Source: Flavobacteriaceae bacterium
Lineage (GTDB): Bacteria; Bacteroidota; Bacteroidia; Flavobacteriales; Flavobacteriaceae
Reading direction: 5' to 3'
NCBI GenBank assembly: GCA_019752245.1
Contig: JAIEMH010000161.1
Coordinates: 1-14,756, forward strand
Length of the DNA: 14,756 bases
A program made the translations under genes and the position numbers. Below, piece after piece: positions 8,423-14,756 of this stretch. The notes beneath the pieces were generated by a model. That model was given only the letters and a program-made list of their open reading frames with translations. It was not told where the DNA came from and ran no database searches. Position 1 is the first letter of the stretch. Each line of letters opens with the position of its first letter.

Positions 8423-9046
8423 TTAATTTCTATCTTCTTTTTTATCTTCTTCAACCAATGCTTTTGTTCCATCAGTTCTATAATAGTAGTATTCGTTACT
8501 GTTATAGTTTGTGTTTTGATAAACAGTGGCGTTGTTACTGTAAGTAAAACCCGTTTTACGGCCTTTTACTTGACCAAACATGTCTACAATTTCACCTCTT
8601 CGGTTGTAAACCAATTGCAATCCTCCAACTTGAGCTAAAGCAAATCTGTTGTATTGCATGTAAACAGTTCCAATTCTGCTTACTCTATCGCGACTGTCGT
8701 AGTTTATAAAAGTGTTTCCAACTCTTCTAACTCTACCAAAACTATCATGCTCTATTAGAACGCCATAGTTTACTGGACCATTTGTATTTCTGCTGTCTTT
8801 AGTTGTGGTTCTTTTTCCAGCCATTTTATAGTGATAATCGCCTTCTGAATCATCTGGACGTGTATTAAAATCAAAGTCACCATTTGTAAAAACAAAGAAC
8901 TCAATACCTCTTTCTGTAAATGAGATTGGCTCATCAAAGCTATATCTTGTTACAATTCTTTCATCAGTAATTTTTAATACATCTGATGCCTTCGCTACAC
9001 TTCCTACCAGTAAAATGCTAGCTACTAAAAGGGTAATTTTTTTCAT
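8423..9046 (-). CDS. Exported protein with YD-like tandem repeats
   Basis: Read from the ATG at 9046 the product has 207 residues. A signal peptide covers residues 1-20 (MKKI, then a Leu/Val core, ending GSVAKA before Ser21). A region with EFFVFTNGDFDFNTR follows at about 49-63. Residues 97-163 contain about four tandem units of 15-18 residues resembling YD/RHS-type beta repeats: IEHDSFGRVRRVG, INYDSRDRVSRIG, a degenerate MQYNRFALAQVGG, and LVYNRRGEIVDMFG. The tail is rich in Asn and Tyr (171-190) and ends in charged residues. I recall similar repeat proteins in Flavobacterium, all of unknown function. It is probably periplasmic or surface-associated. The longer frame to 9052 starts on TTG just two codons earlier; the ATG is the better choice. 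It is divergent from the M28 peptidase gene across a 254-bp gap. Confidence 0.75.
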   Translation of the reverse strand: MKKITLLVASILLVGSVAKASDVLKITDERIVTRYSFDEPISFTERGIEFFVFTNGDFDFNTRPDDSEGDYHYKMAGKRTTTKDSRNTNGPVNYGVLIEHDSFGRVRRVGNTFINYDSRDRVSRIGTVYMQYNRFALAQVGGLQLVYNRRGEIVDMFGQVKGRKTGFTYSNNATVYQNTNYNSNEYYYYRTDGTKALVEEDKKEDRN

Positions 9047-9300
9047 AATCAATAGTATTTAAAAGTTTACTTACTCTTGCGATTTTCAGTTTCTTCGATC
9101 AGATTAGTATTCTGATGTTTGTTACATTCCAAGATGCGTGCCAAAATCAGTTAAACAATTTGTCAATGATTTGTTAATGAAAATTAACTGTTTGAAAAAC
9201 AATTTGATGATTAGTGAAAAATAGCTAATAATTATTTTACGAAGTATATAGAATTTTATTATTTTTGGTGCCAATTCCCAAACAAACAAGTAACCTTCTT
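9047..9300. promoter_or_regulatory. Divergent intergenic region with repeats
   Basis: This 254-bp AT-rich region separates two divergent exported-protein genes. It holds a 7-bp inverted repeat CAGTTAA (9148-9154) / TTAACTG (9184-9190), and a 10-bp direct repeat AAACAATTTG at 9153-9162 and 9197-9206, spaced 44 bp start to start. These may be operator sites, but chance is possible in such AT-rich DNA. The rightward -7 box is listed separately. No exact leftward TAnnTTTG was found; TGATTTTG on the minus strand within 9140-9147 differs at one position. Confidence 0.3.
9260..9267 (+). promoter_or_regulatory. Bacteroidota -7 box for the M28 peptidase gene
   Basis: Reads TATTTTTG, an exact TAnnTTTG match, 33 nt before the ATG at 9301. 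A TTTA(C) at about 9236-9240 sits where the -33 TTTG is expected, 19-20 nt upstream. The TTG that opens the longest reading frame (9265-9267) is the end of this box, so translation must start later. Confidence 0.6.
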
Positions 9301-10494
9301 ATGAATTTCCCAAAAAGAAACCTATTATTTTCTGTTTTTACTTTAGCATTGTCGATTTCATCCTATAGTCAATCATTTATTCAAGGTTATGCTAATGTTG
9401 TAAACCAATGTTCTCAAACTAACATAACTAATAGTTTAACTCAATTTGAAGCTTTGGGTGTGAAGAGAAGAGGAACAGCTTCGCTACAAAACACTTTAGA
9501 TTGGTTAAAAAATAAATATTTGAGCTACGGATATACAGCTAATCAACTTGAAGAATATTCCTATACTTATGCTGGTTCAACAGCAGCTTGTAAAAATCTA
9601 GTTGTTACAAAAGTTGGTACAACTTATCCAAATACATTTTTAATAGTATGTGGTCACTACGATTCTATAAACGGAACTGGAACTAACGATAACGGAAGTG
9701 GTGTTGCCTCGATATTAGAAACTGCCAGATTATTGCAAAATATTCCAACGCAATATTCTATAAAATTCATCAATTTTAGTGGTGAGGAAGATGGATTGAA
9801 AGGAAGCCAAAATTATGTTTCAGCTGTTGTGAATTCTACTACACCAAAAATGGATATTAGATTGGTTTTTAATCTTGATGAGGTTGGAGGAGTTGCAGGA
9901 ATGGTTAATAATACCATAACTTGTGAAAGAGATACGAGTTCGCCAACTTCAAACAATGCTGCATCGGCAACATTTACGAATCAATTAATAACTTGTGTTG
10001 GATTATATTCTCCTTTGAATACGTTTTTGGCATCAGCGTATTCTTCCGATTATATGTCGTTTCAAAGTAATAGCGATATTATTACAGGTTTCTTTGAAAA
10101 AAATGAGACTTCACACAAGCACACAAACACGGATTTATTGATTTATATGGATCCAGTTTATAATTATAATGTTGCCAAAGCCACAATTGGTGCTACGATG
10201 CATTTTGCTGTTGCAAGCACAGCGGCATTGACTACTGAAGAAAATAAAGATTTTAATGTAAGTTTCTTTCCCAATCCTGCTACTGATGTGTTGAATGTTA
10301 GTTTAGGATCGTTAACCGAAACGGATTACACACTTACAATTGTAGATATTTTAGGAAAAACAGTTTTGAATACTACTATAAACGATGCCCAATTGATACA
10401 ACAAATTCCAGTGGCTAACTTGGCTAAAGGAATGTATCTAGCAGTTTTGCAAACTGGCGACAAACAAATTACAAAGAAAATAGTTATAGAGTAA
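9301..10494 (+). CDS. Secreted M28-family zinc peptidase with T9SS tail
   Basis: The 397-residue product starts with a signal peptide (residues 1-23, ending SSYS before Gln24). The catalytic domain has the M28 co-catalytic zinc ligands: His119 (GHYDS), Asp130 (NDNGSG), the Glu162/Glu163 pair (SGEED; base and ligand), Asp193 (NLDEVGG) and His274 (HTNTD). Asp121 in HYD is the usual ligand-supporting residue. By family it is an aminopeptidase or carboxypeptidase type exopeptidase; the substrate is not predictable. Residues 318-397 form a type A Por-secretion C-terminal sorting domain (FFPNPATDVLNV, GKTVLNT, LAKGMYLAVLQTGDKQITKKIVIE-like end). Export by the type IX system to the surface or medium is therefore expected. 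All catalytic residues are present. The start was chosen at the ATG because the upstream TTG lies inside the promoter box. It stands alone, followed by a strong terminator. Confidence 0.9.
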   Translation: MNFPKRNLLFSVFTLALSISSYSQSFIQGYANVVNQCSQTNITNSLTQFEALGVKRRGTASLQNTLDWLKNKYLSYGYTANQLEEYSYTYAGSTAACKNLVVTKVGTTYPNTFLIVCGHYDSINGTGTNDNGSGVASILETARLLQNIPTQYSIKFINFSGEEDGLKGSQNYVSAVVNSTTPKMDIRLVFNLDEVGGVAGMVNNTITCERDTSSPTSNNAASATFTNQLITCVGLYSPLNTFLASAYSSDYMSFQSNSDIITGFFEKNETSHKHTNTDLLIYMDPVYNYNVAKATIGATMHFAVASTAALTTEENKDFNVSFFPNPATDVLNVSLGSLTETDYTLTIVDILGKTVLNTTINDAQLIQQIPVANLAKGMYLAVLQTGDKQITKKIVIE

Positions 10495-10516
10495 TTTTTA
10501 CTTATTGATTATCATT

Positions 10517-10553
10517 AAAAAAAGAAGTCGGACGAAGGTTCTGCTTTTTTTTT
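10517..10553 (+). terminator. Rho-independent terminator after the M28 peptidase gene
   Basis: Stem AAGT/GCTT (with one G-U pair), a C-T mismatch, then GGAC (10530-10533) / GTTC (10538-10541) closed by a GAAG tetraloop (10534-10537). The stem base extends through A7 (10517-10523) against T's, with a T9 run at 10545-10553. It lies 22 bp after the stop at 10494. Confidence 0.8.
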
Positions 10554-10574
10554 GTTTTTCTATTTTAGAATTTA

Positions 10575-10594
10575 TTTTACGTTTTACGTGAAAC
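10575..10594. repeat. Tandem 7-mer and near-palindrome
   Basis: Two adjacent copies of TTTTACG (10575-10581, 10582-10588) run into a 14-bp near-perfect palindrome GTTTTACGTGAAAC (10581-10594) with an ACGT centre and one mismatched pair. It lies between the M28 terminator and the truncated gene at 10705. It could be a regulator site, but there is no independent support. Confidence 0.25.
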
Positions 10595-10704
10595 TGTAAT
10601 GTTCTAGTAAAATCTTTGGTTTTATTTGTGGTGTTGTTTCTAGATATAAATTTTTATATTTAGTTTGGCAATGAATGTGTTGCTCTTAGCTCAAAAAAAA
10701 AATT

Positions 10705-10938
10705 ATGAAAATAATTTGTCTAATTATATCATTGTTTATCTTAAAAATTCATTCTCAAGAAATTTTGACAGAAGATAAATTGTTTGTAAAAGATAATTTA
10801 ATTTATAAAACGACAAATTCAGAACTTTTTACTGGAAAAATTCAAAATTCAGGAAGAAAATTACAACTTATCTTTCAAATACTTCCCAGTAACCGATTTT
10901 TTGTTTTTTGCTACATCTTCTGGTGTTCCTGTGGCTAA
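10705..10938 (+). pseudogene. Truncated 5' remnant of an exported YwqK/MORN-like protein
   Basis: The frame encodes 77 residues. Residues 1-17 are a signal peptide (MKIICLIISLFILKIHS, before Gln18). Residues 19-46 (ILTEDKLFVKDNLIYK, then ELFTGKI) resemble the start of YwqK-type MORN-repeat proteins of Flavobacteriia, as I recall them. Those continue with many GxLK-type repeats for well over 100 residues; here none follow. From about 10861 the frame is simply the antisense of the last 26 codons of uvrA (ending PSNRFFVFCYIFWCSCG), which is not a plausible native tail. I infer a deletion that removed the 3' part up to the uvrA stop codon. The family call is moderate, the truncation fairly clear. 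The remnant could still be translated as a small secreted chimera. A weak -7-like TTAGTTTG lies at 10660-10667. Confidence 0.55.
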
Positions 10939-13656
10939 TAATTGGCCGCCATTTTCACCGCCTTCTGGACCTAAATCTATAATCCAATCGGCACATTTTA
11001 TCAAGTCAAGGTTGTGTTCTACCACCAATATCGAATGTCCTTTGTCTATCAAAGCGTCAAACGAAGCCAAGAGTTTTTTGATGTCGTGAAAGTGCAAACC
11101 TGTTGTGGGTTCGTCAAAAACAAATAATGCTTTGTCTTTGGTATTTCCTTTTACCAAGAACGATGCTAGTTTAATACGTTGTGCTTCGCCACCAGAAAGT
11201 GTAGAAGAGGATTGACCAAGTTGTACGTATCCCAAACCAACGTCTTGCAAAGGTTGTAGTTTTTGGGTAATCTTGGTTTGTTTATGTTCGTTAAAAAACA
11301 AAATAGCATCGTCGATGGTCATTGTTAAAATGTCGTCAATGTTTTTACCTTCAAAGTTTACTTCTAGAATTTCTTTCTTAAATCTTTTTCCGCCACAGGT
11401 TTCGCACGGCAATTCTACGTCGGCCATGAAAACCATTTCTACATTTATAGAACCATCGCCTTTACAGGTTTCGCATCGTCCGCCATCAACATTAAACGAG
11501 AAATGTTTAGGTTGATAACCGCGTATTTTGGATAGTTTTTCTTTGGCATACAAATCGCGAATATCGTCGTAGGCTTTGATATAAGTTACCGGATTGGAAC
11601 GAGAACTTCGTCCGATTGGGTTTTGATCTACATATTCAATGTGTTGAATTCTGTGATAATGACCTTGCATATCGGTAAATTGACCTGCTTTTTCACCAAC
11701 GCCTTCCAATCTTTTTTGAATGGCAGGAAATAGTATTTTCTTTACTAAGGTACTTTTTCCGCTTCCAGAAACGCCTGTAATAACGGTTAGACATTCTAAT
11801 GGAAAACGAACGTCTAGGTTTTGTAAATTGTTTTCTCTAGCACCAAGAATGTCAATGTAAGTGCTCCATTTTCTTCTAGTGCGAGGAGTCTTAATTTCTA
11901 ATTCGCCATTAAGGTATTTGGCCGTCAACGAATCGGATTTTAGAATTTCGTCAAAGGTACCTTGTGCTACCAATTCGCCACCATGAGTTCCAGCTTCTGG
12001 ACCAATATCAATAATCATATCGGCTTGTTTCATGATGTCTTCGTCATGCTCTACCACAATAACGGTGTTGCCCAAATCGCGTAGGTTTTTAAGTACTTCA
12101 ATTAACAATTCGGTATCTTTAGGATGCAAGCCGATGCTTGGTTCGTCTAGAATGTACATGGAACCAACCAAACTACTTCCTAACGAAGTTGCAAGATTTA
12201 TACGTTGCGATTCGCCACCAGAAAGTGTAGCCGAATTTCTATTTAGCGTTAAATAATCTAAACCTACGTTGCTTAAAAAAGCCAATCGGCTGTTGATTTC
12301 TATTAATAATCTTTTTGCAACTGTTTGATCGTAAGGTGATAATTCTAATGTTGCAAAAAACGGAATTAATCGTTTGATGGAAATATCAACCAAATCGGAT
12401 ATTGTTTTGCCACCAACTTGAATATAATTAGCTTCTGGTCGAAGGCGTTTTCCTTTGCAAACATTGCATTTGGTTTTGCCACGATAACGCGACAACATAA
12501 CACGATTCTGAATTTTATAATTTTTTTCTTCTAATTCTTTAAAGAAATCGTTTAGTCCTTGAAAGTATTGGTTTCCTTTCCAAACCAAGTCTTTTTGAGC
12601 ATCTGTAAGTTCAAAATAAGGTTTGTGAATAGGGAAATCAAATTTGTAGGCTTTGTTTACCAATTCGTCACGATACCAACCCATGCTTTCACCACGCCAA
12701 GGATAAATGGCATTTTCAAATACAGAAAGCGCTGTGTTGGGAATCACCAATTCCTCATCAATGCCAATAATGTTTCCGTAGCCTTCGCAAGTTGGACATG
12801 CGCCATACGGATTGTTAAAGCTAAATAAATGAACGTTTGGTTCCAGAAAAGTCATTCCGTCTAACTCGAAATTAGAGCTGAATTCCAATCGTTTGTTGGT
12901 GCCAACTTCTTGTAAAAAGCAGTCGCCTTTTCCTTCGAAGAAAGCCGTTTGAATAGCATCTGACAATCGGTTAAAGAATTCTTCTTCTTCTTTTACTACA
13001 ATTCTATCAATGATTAATAAGGTATTTTTTAGCGTAAGTTTTGTTTTAGTTTGTTCTAATTCATCAAGACGAATCATTTCATTGTCTACTAAAACTCTTG
13101 CAAAGCCTTGTTGTAAAAGTGCTTTTAGCTTGTCTTCTAATTTTCTGTCTTTTTCAAGATGAATAGGAGCAAGGAGCAACCATCGGCTATCTAAATCGAA
13201 TGTTTTTACTTTATTGATGACATCGCTAACGGTATCTTTTTTTACTTCGTTGCCCGAAATTGGCGAAATGGTTTTCCCGATTCTGGCAAAGAGCAATTTT
13301 AAGTAATCGTAAATTTCTGTAGAAGTTCCAACTGTAGAACGTGCATTGGTTGTATTTACTTTTTGTTCAATTGCAATTGCCGGTGCGATTCCTTTAATAT
13401 ATTCTACTTTGGGTTTGTCTAATCGACCAAGAAATTGACGTGCATAGGACGATAAACTTTCTACATATCGACGTTGACCTTCGGCATACAAAGTGTCGAA
13501 TGCCAATGATGATTTTCCTGAGCCAGAAAGTCCTGTAATAACAACTAATTTATTTCTAGGAATGGCAACATCCAAGTTTTTAAGGTTGTGAATAGCAGCA
13601 CCTTTTATCAAGATGTTTTTCTTTGGTTCTAGCGTAGCGATATCTTTTGGAATCAT
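10861..13656 (-). CDS. uvrA: Excinuclease ABC subunit A
   Basis: The 931-residue product (usual length about 940) is the damage-recognising ATPase of nucleotide excision repair and works as a dimer with UvrB. Two ABC modules are complete: Walker A GLSGSGKS (42-49) and GVSGSGKS (628-635), signature motifs LSGGESQ (478-484) and LSGGEAQ (820-826), and Walker B ILDEPSIGLH and VFDEPTTGLH. The C-terminal zinc finger is intact: Cys728/731 and Cys751/754 with 19 residues between pairs. In the first module CPTC (287-290) and CNVC (397-400) remain, but the upstream CxxC found in the E. coli protein is absent. I chose the ATG at 13656 because a -7 box at 13676-13683 lies between it and the farther ATG at 13737; the 27 extra residues do not look like UvrA. 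No terminator is visible at its 3' end, which abuts the gene remnant at 10705. Confidence 0.97.
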   Translation of the reverse strand: MIPKDIATLEPKKNILIKGAAIHNLKNLDVAIPRNKLVVITGLSGSGKSSLAFDTLYAEGQRRYVESLSSYARQFLGRLDKPKVEYIKGIAPAIAIEQKVNTTNARSTVGTSTEIYDYLKLLFARIGKTISPISGNEVKKDTVSDVINKVKTFDLDSRWLLLAPIHLEKDRKLEDKLKALLQQGFARVLVDNEMIRLDELEQTKTKLTLKNTLLIIDRIVVKEEEEFFNRLSDAIQTAFFEGKGDCFLQEVGTNKRLEFSSNFELDGMTFLEPNVHLFSFNNPYGACPTCEGYGNIIGIDEELVIPNTALSVFENAIYPWRGESMGWYRDELVNKAYKFDFPIHKPYFELTDAQKDLVWKGNQYFQGLNDFFKELEEKNYKIQNRVMLSRYRGKTKCNVCKGKRLRPEANYIQVGGKTISDLVDISIKRLIPFFATLELSPYDQTVAKRLLIEINSRLAFLSNVGLDYLTLNRNSATLSGGESQRINLATSLGSSLVGSMYILDEPSIGLHPKDTELLIEVLKNLRDLGNTVIVVEHDEDIMKQADMIIDIGPEAGTHGGELVAQGTFDEILKSDSLTAKYLNGELEIKTPRTRRKWSTYIDILGARENNLQNLDVRFPLECLTVITGVSGSGKSTLVKKILFPAIQKRLEGVGEKAGQFTDMQGHYHRIQHIEYVDQNPIGRSSRSNPVTYIKAYDDIRDLYAKEKLSKIRGYQPKHFSFNVDGGRCETCKGDGSINVEMVFMADVELPCETCGGKRFKKEILEVNFEGKNIDDILTMTIDDAILFFNEHKQTKITQKLQPLQDVGLGYVQLGQSSSTLSGGEAQRIKLASFLVKGNTKDKALFVFDEPTTGLHFHDIKKLLASFDALIDKGHSILVVEHNLDLIKCADWIIDLGPEGGENGGQLLATGTPEDVAKNKKSVTGKYLKDKL

Positions 13657-13849
13657 AGCAAAAAGTAAATTTTTGCAAAGATAATCATTTCTGAAATGAG
13701 ATAATGTTTTGGGTGATTTTAAAGTAATCACAATCATTGCTATCTTGTTTTTTTTAAGTTGTTTTTTTGAATTTAATTTTCATCCATTCTTATTTTTATG
13801 AAATAGTACTATATTTATCCTATAAAAAAAACACTTATCACTTTTCAAA
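13657..13849. promoter_or_regulatory. Divergent region between uvrA and the sensor gene
   Basis: This 193-bp AT-rich region holds the uvrA -7 box and a weak rightward -7 candidate (13810-13817). It also covers the 27-codon upstream extension of the uvrA frame (13657-13737), which I treat as untranslated. I see no hairpin, clear operator or RNA element in it. Confidence 0.45.
13676..13683 (-). promoter_or_regulatory. Bacteroidota -7 box for uvrA
   Basis: On the minus strand it reads TATCTTTG, an exact TAnnTTTG match, 19 nt before the ATG at 13656, giving a short leader. No obvious -33 TTG at the usual spacing. No SOS-type LexA palindrome was recognised nearby. Confidence 0.5.
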
Positions 13850-14756
13850 ATGTCAAAGTTTGCCCTCAGTACTTTTCTTTCTTTTTTTGTTTCTTTATTT
13901 TCATTTGTTAGTTCTGCACAAGATTTACCACCTATTGTAAGTTACAATTCAAATACTTATGGCGCTGGAAATCAAAGTTGGATGATTTCTGAAGATAAAA
14001 AGCAGTTTGTTTATTTTGCTAACAATGAAGGTTTATTAGAATTTAATGGTTCCAACTGGAGGCTTTATCCTTCACCAAACGAAACCATTATTCGCTCTGT
14101 AAAGGTAATTGATGATAAGATTTTTACTGGCTGTTACATGGAGTTTGGTTATTGGAAAAGACAGTCTAATGGTGTTTTGAAATATACTTCTTTGAGTGAT
14201 AAGATTAAAAACAAACTCAATGAAGACGAGCATTTTTGGAATATTATAAACCTAGATCATTGGGTTTTGTTTCAGTCGTTTAATAGAATTTATATTTACA
14301 ATTTAAAAGACAATACTTTTCAGTTTACAGATGTTAAACCTTATATTTTTAAGTGTTACATCGTTAATAATTCTATTTATTATCAGTCTATTGGTGAAGG
14401 ATTGTTTGAAATAGTAAACGGAAAAAGTGTATTGGTTTGCAATGACGAAAGAATAAAAAATAATAGAATCGTTGAGATTTTTAAACACAACGAAGGCTTG
14501 CTCATTCAAACAGAAATGGCTGGTGCTTTTAAGATGATAGATAGAATGTTAACTCCTTTTTATTTTGAATCGGATAATGAAATTAAAGTTAATTCTATTT
14601 TTTGTGCTCAAAAATTGTCTAATGGAGGATTCGCCCTGGGAACAATTTCTAATGGAATATTCATCTTGGATAAAAACGGAAAAATTGTTTATCATATTAC
14701 CCAAAATACTGGATTGAGTAATAATACAGTATTGTCAATGAGTGAAGATGAAGACA
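13850..14756 (+). CDS. Propeller-type signal sensor protein, N-terminal part (partial)
   Basis: The frame opens at ATG 13850 and stays open to the window edge (302 codons plus one base), so the 3' end is missing. A signal peptide covers residues 1-24 (MSKFALSTFLSFFVSLFSF, ending VSSAQ). The rest is made of repeating beta-strand units typical of two-component-regulator propellers: QSWMISEDKKQFVYFANNEG, LLEFNGSNWRLYPSP, GTISNGIFILDKNGKI, and a GLSNNTVLSMSEDED unit at the edge. In Bacteroidota such periplasmic propellers are followed by a Y_Y_Y domain, a transmembrane helix and either a histidine kinase or a LuxR-type DNA-binding domain; which one applies here cannot be seen. It is divergent from uvrA over 193 bp. 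A TATATTTA at 13810-13817 is a one-mismatch -7 candidate. Confidence 0.8.
   Translation, partial: MSKFALSTFLSFFVSLFSFVSSAQDLPPIVSYNSNTYGAGNQSWMISEDKKQFVYFANNEGLLEFNGSNWRLYPSPNETIIRSVKVIDDKIFTGCYMEFGYWKRQSNGVLKYTSLSDKIKNKLNEDEHFWNIINLDHWVLFQSFNRIYIYNLKDNTFQFTDVKPYIFKCYIVNNSIYYQSIGEGLFEIVNGKSVLVCNDERIKNNRIVEIFKHNEGLLIQTEMAGAFKMIDRMLTPFYFESDNEIKVNSIFCAQKLSNGGFALGTISNGIFILDKNGKIVYHITQNTGLSNNTVLSMSEDED

Noticed and set aside
10901..12828. Several plus-strand open frames opposite uvrA
   Set aside because: uvrA is unambiguous on the minus strand; these frames are its complement and lack signal peptides, domains or start contexts.
13657..13737. 27-residue N-terminal extension of UvrA from the ATG at 13737
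   Set aside because: A perfect -7 box lies between the two ATGs, the extension does not resemble UvrA, and the protein from 13656 already has the usual length.
14303..14509. Minus-strand 68-residue frame within the sensor gene
   Set aside because: Antisense to a clear signal-peptide-bearing propeller frame that continues to the window end.
1..14756. Search for CRISPR arrays, tRNA/rRNA genes, insertion sequences, integrases, toxin-antitoxin or defence operons
   Set aside because: No regularly spaced repeats, tRNA-like cloverleaf, transposase or integrase motif, or known defence domain was seen by eye. The YwqK-like remnant is sometimes labelled antitoxin in databases, but no toxin is adjacent and the gene is broken.

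Overview
The window looks like ordinary chromosome from a low-GC Bacteroidota, most likely Flavobacterium or a close relative. Three things point there: Bacteroidota-type -7 promoter boxes (TAnnTTTG) instead of E. coli-type promoters, a secreted peptidase with a type IX secretion sorting domain, and lineage-typical families (DUF4834, a two-component-regulator-propeller sensor, Bacteroidota-style UvrA). I see no RNA gene, CRISPR array, insertion sequence, phage gene or replication origin. No gene-free stretch exceeds 300 bp.

Left part (1-2755). A small lipoprotein gene (16-471, +) converges with a two-gene minus-strand operon, an outer-membrane beta-barrel protein (2631-1660) followed after 9 bp by a GNAT-like acyltransferase (1650-532). 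A bidirectional hairpin terminator at about 474-519 separates them. Position 2632-2755 is a divergent promoter region with one -7 box on each strand.

Centre (2756-8360, +). Four genes run in one direction: a small DUF4834-like membrane protein, a YfhO-family multi-spanning GT-C-like protein, a GT4-type glycosyltransferase with a TTG start, and a Wzx/MOP-type flippase whose start overlaps the glycosyltransferase stop by 10 nt. Together they look like a small envelope-glycan assembly unit: a cytoplasmic sugar transferase, a flippase, and a periplasm-facing membrane transferase. The glycan and target are unknown.

Right part (8361-14756). A minus-strand exported protein with YD-like tandem repeats (9046-8423) is divergent from a secreted M28 zinc peptidase with a T9SS tail (9301-10494, +), which ends at a strong terminator. 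Next is a broken 5' remnant that resembles a YwqK/MORN-type exported protein (10705-about 10860), running directly into the 3' end of a complete uvrA (13656-10861, -). The last gene (13850 to beyond the window, +) is the N-terminal part of a propeller-type signal sensor and has no stop codon within the window.

Several starts were moved downstream because the longest open frame begins in or upstream of a promoter box: 2670 to 2631, 9265 to 9301 and 13737 to 13656. The start at 9052 was moved to 9046 because the longer frame opens on TTG two codons before an ATG. I found no convincing new defence or mobile system. The most notable items are the glycan unit, the truncated gene abutting uvrA, and the repeat protein.
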